From NCBI GenBank assembly GCA_004554425.1, contig SFMI01000179.1, forward strand, positions 1 through 8,374: a DNA stretch of 8,374 bases, read 5' to 3'. Under the pieces are notes generated by a model. That model had not been told where the DNA came from. It did not search any database and saw only the letters and a program-made list of their open reading frames with translations. The translations under genes were made by a program, and so were the position numbers. This stretch comes from Candidatus Saccharimonadota bacterium (lineage in GTDB: Bacteria > Eremiobacterota > Xenobia > Xenobiales > Xenobiaceae). Within the stretch, counting starts at the first letter, position 1; every line of letters begins with the position of its first letter. Of this stretch, positions 5,388 to 8,374 are shown piece after piece.

Positions 5388-5418
5388 AGTCGCAGCCAAA
5401 TGTTTGGCAACTGCGACT
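5388..5418. terminator. Bidirectional terminator between convergent genes
   Basis: AGTCGCAG (5388-5395) and CTGCGACT (5411-5418) form a perfect 8-bp stem; inside, CCAAA and TTTGG add a second 5-bp stem around TG, with CAA unpaired. It begins five bases after the flippase stop. On plus it is followed by the T-rich CTATTTTA; on minus by CTTTTCTTATTTATT. It can therefore serve both the flippase and the convergent ComEA-like gene. Confidence 0.7.
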
Positions 5419-5453
5419 CTATTTTAGGCAGTATTGCTAATTAACACTATAAG

Positions 5454-6719
5454 TTAAAGCTTTACATAAGGCTCCAACTTAGAATAGCTAGCTTCGCCTA
5501 TACCGATAACATCTTTAAGTTGAGCTTTATTGGTAAATTTACCGTCGGGCAACTTGTTGCGGTGATCGATAATAGACTTGGAAATAGAAGGGCCAACGCC
5601 GGGAATTTTCTGTAACTCCTCTTCACTAGCGGTATTGAGATTGATAGTAAATTCCGCGCTAGAAGCAGCATCGCCTTTTTCATTATTGCCAGCACTACTA
5701 GCTTTGCCATTATCCTTCGCTTTAACATTGCCGCTATCAGAAGCCGATTCTCGAGCTTTTTCGGCGATAATGCCAGAAGTATCAGATCTTTGCTCCACTA
5801 CGCCAGTACCGCTCAAACTGTCAGTTTCGCCTTTAAATGCTACGTAAATTTTGTCTTCATCTTTAATACGTTTAGCTAAATTGACGCTTAAAGGCTCAGC
5901 TTTGTCACTCATGCCGCCGGCGGCTTTAATAGCGTCGTCAACTCGAGAATCGAAAGGCAAAGTGACTATGCCCGGATTTTTTACTGCACCTACAACGTAT
6001 ACTTTAATACCGTCCAACTTAACTTTACCTACAGTAGGTAAAGCTTTTTTATCGGCAGTTAAACTTTGGGCTGTTTCTTCGTCAACTTCAACAATTAAAG
6101 GCTCGTCGCCCTGATTCTCGGTAGTTTCAGAATTAAAGGCTTGATTTCCAGTAGCTGAAGAAGCAACAGTTTGCTTGCCAGATTGGGCCAATTCGGTTCC
6201 ATCTAAAACACGTTCGGCGCCGCGATCATTTAAGGGTGAATAAATGAAAGTAATTAAAATAGCGCCGATGATAAAGCAAAGCAAACCTAAGCCAATAACA
6301 AAGCGCTTGGTCTCTTTGGTTAAGGTCTGAGCTTCAGACTTACTGCCAGACGAGCCACTTTTGCTGCTAGAAGAACTGCTAGAGCTTTTGGAAGAAGATG
6401 ACGTTGAAGAACTCGACGAACTTGAAGAGCTTTTGGAACGCGAAGCGCCAACAGCTTTAATTAAGTCTTGCTGGCTGGGAATAAAACGATCTTTGCCAGA
6501 ACTATTGCTGCTGGCTAAAGAATCGACCGCACTGCGACGCGACGACGAAGAAGAGGAAGATAAGCTGCCTTCACTCCAAGAATGAGTATGGATCTCGCGA
6601 TCAGAATCCATTTGTTGCAAAAGCTTTTGCACATTAGGATTACCAAATCTAGCATTGGCACCGCTATTTTCGCCAAAATTATCTTCTAAAGCTTGTTTGT
6701 ATTTATCGCTCTCACTCAT
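5454..6719 (-). CDS. ComEA-like protein: Ser-rich head, one TM, SLBB and helix-hairpin-helix domains
   Basis: A 421-residue protein. Domains in order: cytoplasmic head 1-138 with poly-serine tracts (53-60 and about 97-126); one membrane helix 140-160; low-complexity linker; SLBB beta-grasp domain about 238-294 (IKVYVVGAVKNPGIVTLP); second linker rich in Ser/Lys/Asp; and a C-terminal helix-hairpin-helix pair about 358-421 (INLNTASEEELQKIPGVG, then VIGIGEASYSKLEPYV). ComEA is a membrane-anchored DNA receptor that binds incoming DNA outside the inner membrane during transformation; the TM-SLBB-HhH order fits that role. Canonical ComEA is about 200-250 residues with a very short N-terminus, so the 138-residue serine-rich head is unusual. 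ATG 6719 is preceded by GGGGGAGG at a rather long spacing of about 12. No other competence gene is visible, so a related DNA-binding membrane role is possible. It ends in TAA. Confidence 0.85.
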   Translation of the reverse strand: MSESDKYKQALEDNFGENSGANARFGNPNVQKLLQQMDSDREIHTHSWSEGSLSSSSSSSRRSAVDSLASSNSSGKDRFIPSQQDLIKAVGASRSKSSSSSSSSSTSSSSKSSSSSSSSKSGSSGSKSEAQTLTKETKRFVIGLGLLCFIIGAILITFIYSPLNDRGAERVLDGTELAQSGKQTVASSATGNQAFNSETTENQGDEPLIVEVDEETAQSLTADKKALPTVGKVKLDGIKVYVVGAVKNPGIVTLPFDSRVDDAIKAAGGMSDKAEPLSVNLAKRIKDEDKIYVAFKGETDSLSGTGVVEQRSDTSGIIAEKARESASDSGNVKAKDNGKASSAGNNEKGDAASSAEFTINLNTASEEELQKIPGVGPSISKSIIDHRNKLPDGKFTNKAQLKDVIGIGEASYSKLEPYVKL

Positions 6720-6751
6720 GCTATATACAATCCTCCCCCTTAAAAGAACAA

Positions 6752-6824
6752 AAAAGCGAATTGAGTAAACTGAAAACTATTTTGCTTAACCTTTACCCAA
6801 TTTCCAGCCTCCCAACTCGCTTTT
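6752..6824 (-). terminator. Possible terminator after the GHMP kinase gene
   Basis: On minus, AAAAGCGA (6817-6824) pairs with TCGCTTTT (6752-6759), followed by more T (CGCTTTTTTGTTC). The loop is long (57 bases) but contains a secondary AATTG/CAATT pairing. The T-run and position just after the GHMP stop support it; the long loop is against it. Confidence 0.35.
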
Positions 6825-6844
6825 CTATATTTGTATTTACAGCT

Positions 6845-7858
6845 TTACTTATTATTTTCCAAAACTTTCAAGCCTTCATTATCGATAGAGACATCTAAAA
6901 TGTCGGCACCTTTGGAGCGCAAAGCTTCGATCACTTTTTCTTTATTTTCGGGCTTGCTTAAAGTAAGCATACAACCACCGCCGCCAGCGCCGCAAATTTT
7001 AGAAGCTAAAGCACCAGCATTTTTAGCAGCTAATACCATAGAATCGATACGATCATTAGTTACGCCTTCAGCTAAACCGCGCCTATTTTGCCATTCGCGA
7101 TCTAAAGCTTTGCCTACTTTGTCCAGATCTTCGCAAATAAGCGCATCCCACATTTGATGTGCAGTATCTTCGATAGCTTCCATACGCTTAACGGTATCGC
7201 CCTCTTGATCTACGTAGCGCTTAAGCATATTCCAGTTGCTAGTGCCAGAAAAATGGCTAATACCGGTAAAAGAAACGACCATAGAATCGTTGAGCAACTT
7301 GAAAAATTCGGCAGAAGGATACAAAGTGCGGATATTATGACCGTCAACTTTGAATTCTAAACCGTTAATGCCGCCCAAACAAGCTCCGTAATAATCTTGG
7401 TATCCGGTAGGAATGCGCAAATTTTGAGCTTCTAAACCAGCGCCATACATAATAATATCGTGAATAGAATCGTCACGACCGGAGAAAAGGCCCAACGCTT
7501 TAGACATAGACATAAGCAAACTGGAAGAGGCGCCTAAGCCGGAACCTTTGGGAGCGGCGCTCTTAGTACGCAATTCTAAACCACCTTGCGGAGCGTAAAA
7601 CTTTACAGCTCTCGCTAAAAGATCCAATTTGCCACCCAAAGAAAGCTCCTCGGTATTCTCTACCTCTACGCTTTGGTCCAAATCTTCAGAAACCAAACGC
7701 ACTCTATTTCCTTCCAAAGGCGTAACTGAAGCTCTGGAGTGCAAGCTAATAGAAGCAGTAACCGTTAAAGGATCATGCAAGAATAAGTAAAGCGGATGCA
7801 AATCCAAGGTGCCGCCGGCTAAGTCTATGCGCATAGGCGCAGTTACAGTAATACTCAT
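6845..7858 (-). CDS. GHMP-family sugar kinase, similar to D-glycero-D-manno-heptose 7-phosphate kinase
   Basis: A 337-residue protein, the usual length of HddA-type kinases. It shows all three GHMP motifs: N-terminal APMRIDLAGGTLDL (7-20), the ATP-binding loop APKGSGLGASSSLL (102-115) and the C-terminal KICGAGGGGCML (287-298). The block GLEAQNLRIPTGYQDYYGA (141-159) carries the E/N/R/QD residues shared with heptose-kinase-like members; D155 is the likely catalytic aspartate. GHMP kinases of this group phosphorylate C1 of heptose 7-phosphate or related sugars for nucleotide-sugar synthesis in the cytoplasm. Substrate is not certain, since galactokinase- and fucokinase-like relatives share these motifs. 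The start at ATG 7858 has AAGGA nine bases upstream. It lies 93 bp after an ATP-grasp gene on the same strand, separated by a hairpin that may end most transcripts. It ends in TAA. Confidence 0.85.
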   Translation of the reverse strand: MSITVTAPMRIDLAGGTLDLHPLYLFLHDPLTVTASISLHSRASVTPLEGNRVRLVSEDLDQSVEVENTEELSLGGKLDLLARAVKFYAPQGGLELRTKSAAPKGSGLGASSSLLMSMSKALGLFSGRDDSIHDIIMYGAGLEAQNLRIPTGYQDYYGACLGGINGLEFKVDGHNIRTLYPSAEFFKLLNDSMVVSFTGISHFSGTSNWNMLKRYVDQEGDTVKRMEAIEDTAHQMWDALICEDLDKVGKALDREWQNRRGLAEGVTNDRIDSMVLAAKNAGALASKICGAGGGGCMLTLSKPENKEKVIEALRSKGADILDVSIDNEGLKVLENNK

Positions 7859-7893
7859 TTAATTTATTCCTTTATGGATATAAAAACAAACAA

Positions 7894-7937
7894 TCAAAGC
7901 CGCCACTCAAGAACATATACACAAATAGCAGCTTTGA
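7894..7937 (-). terminator. Intrinsic terminator after the ATP-grasp gene
   Basis: On minus, TCAAAGCTGC (7928-7937) pairs over ten positions with GCGGCTTTGA (7894-7903), one pair being a G-U wobble, with a 24-base loop. ATTGTTTGTTTTTAT follows directly, a good T-rich tail. It starts 14 bases after the ATP-grasp stop and would partly separate that gene from the GHMP kinase. Confidence 0.6.
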
Positions 7938-7951
7938 ATCTGGACATTATT

Positions 7952-8374
7952 TTAATTCAAGACGAAGCACGGCAGAGAACCGCCGCCAGAAGTTACGTTG
8001 CATAACGAAGAAAGCGACAAGCGAGCCGTAGCGCCGGACATACGATAATTAAAGGCGTAAGGATCCAAGTCTACGATATATTCTCCCCACTCTAAGCCTT
8101 TTTCTTCACTCCAAGAAGGGAAAAGTTCGCGGGAAACCGGGATGCGAGTTTGTACCAAATAATCGTGCTCTAAAGCTGCATTTATGGAGTTGTCCCACTC
8201 GCTCTCATTTTGCTCCCAGCCAAAATAGATACCGTGGCCGCCGTAAGAATCATTGGGCTTCAAAACTAAGTTGCGCCTATTGCGACGTATGTAAGTAAGT
8301 AAATCTACCTCTTTGCCATCAGGATCAGTAGTAGTACCTTGAGCTAAACGGCGAGTCCAAGAAATGGTATCCTT
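7952..8374 (-). CDS. Circularly permuted ATP-grasp protein, C-terminal part (runs off the window)
   Basis: The last 140 codons are visible; the frame is open to the window edge, so the start lies beyond 8374. Key blocks are NLVLKPNDSYGGHGIYFGW, with the ATP-binding lysine and glycine-rich loop, then HDYLVQTRIPVSRELFP, the acidic EYIVDLDPYAF strand (probable Mg-binding region), RLSLSSLCNV and the glycine-rich TSGGGSLPCFVL tail. These match the circularly permuted ATP-grasp family related to the ligase half of glutathionylspermidine synthase. Such enzymes activate a carboxylate with ATP and join it to an amine or thiol; the substrate is unknown for most members. The TTG at 8263 is internal, because coding sequence clearly continues upstream of it. 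A terminator hairpin follows, then the GHMP kinase on the same strand. It ends in TAA. Confidence 0.85.
   Translation of the reverse strand, partial: KDTISWTRRLAQGTTTDPDGKEVDLLTYIRRNRRNLVLKPNDSYGGHGIYFGWEQNESEWDNSINAALEHDYLVQTRIPVSRELFPSWSEEKGLEWGEYIVDLDPYAFNYRMSGATARLSLSSLCNVTSGGGSLPCFVLN

Noticed and set aside
6361..6585. Acidic Leu/Glu-rich plus-strand frame
   Set aside because: It is the antisense image of the poly-serine codons of the ComEA-like gene.
6845..7157. Plus-strand frame opposite the GHMP kinase
   Set aside because: It is a shadow of a gene with all three GHMP motifs on the minus strand.
7972..8010. Similarity of CGCCAGAAGTTAC in the ATP-grasp gene to the 158-bp repeat
   Set aside because: The stretch encodes the conserved TSGGGS motif of the ATP-grasp protein, and the match does not extend, so it is coincidence.

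Overview
The window is about 8.4 kb of moderately AT-rich bacterial DNA. It holds a family of Sel1-repeat genes, a divergent HxlR regulator/flavin reductase pair, a long non-coding repeat-rich stretch, an interrupted flippase gene, a ComEA-like protein, and the end of a cluster encoding a GHMP sugar kinase and an ATP-grasp enzyme. The organism is probably diderm, because a Wzx-type flippase and a heptose-kinase-like GHMP protein fit lipopolysaccharide or capsule assembly. The ComEA-like protein, however, has the SLBB plus helix-hairpin-helix architecture best known from Firmicutes. A diderm Firmicute (Negativicutes-like) would satisfy both, but this is inference and other host-associated lineages remain possible. 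Every complete gene I can delimit ends in TAA.

Layout: (1) Positions 1-3078 hold Sel1-repeat genes on the minus strand: the N-terminus of one gene (1-157), an interrupted gene (1352-2029), a C-terminal scrap (2081-2191) and an intact gene (2572-3078). The first two share their first nine residues and a recognisable leader, so the family has grown by local duplication. The hxlR/flavin reductase pair (267-1294) sits between two of these copies, with opposed promoters and a dyad operator candidate in the shared 122-bp gap. (2) Positions 3079-4105 have no convincing gene. They contain three copies of a ~158-bp tandem repeat carrying a conserved hairpin, several further hairpins, and a T-poor, C/A-rich stretch that would form the leader of the flippase transcript. 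(3) Positions 4106-5383 are a flippase frame cut by one in-frame TAA. It is followed by a strong hairpin between convergent genes. (4) Positions 5454-8374, all minus strand, read in transcription order: the end of a circularly permuted ATP-grasp protein, a hairpin terminator candidate, the GHMP kinase, another terminator candidate, and the ComEA-like membrane protein with an unusual serine-rich cytoplasmic head.

The most striking pattern is that two otherwise intact genes, 2.8 kb apart, are each interrupted by a single TAA. In one of them the position is clearly a conserved glutamine (CAA). Ordinary gene decay is the simplest reading. The other points worth following are the structured repeat region, the poly-serine ComEA head, and the pairing of a GHMP kinase with an ATP-grasp ligase, whose joint pathway I cannot name.
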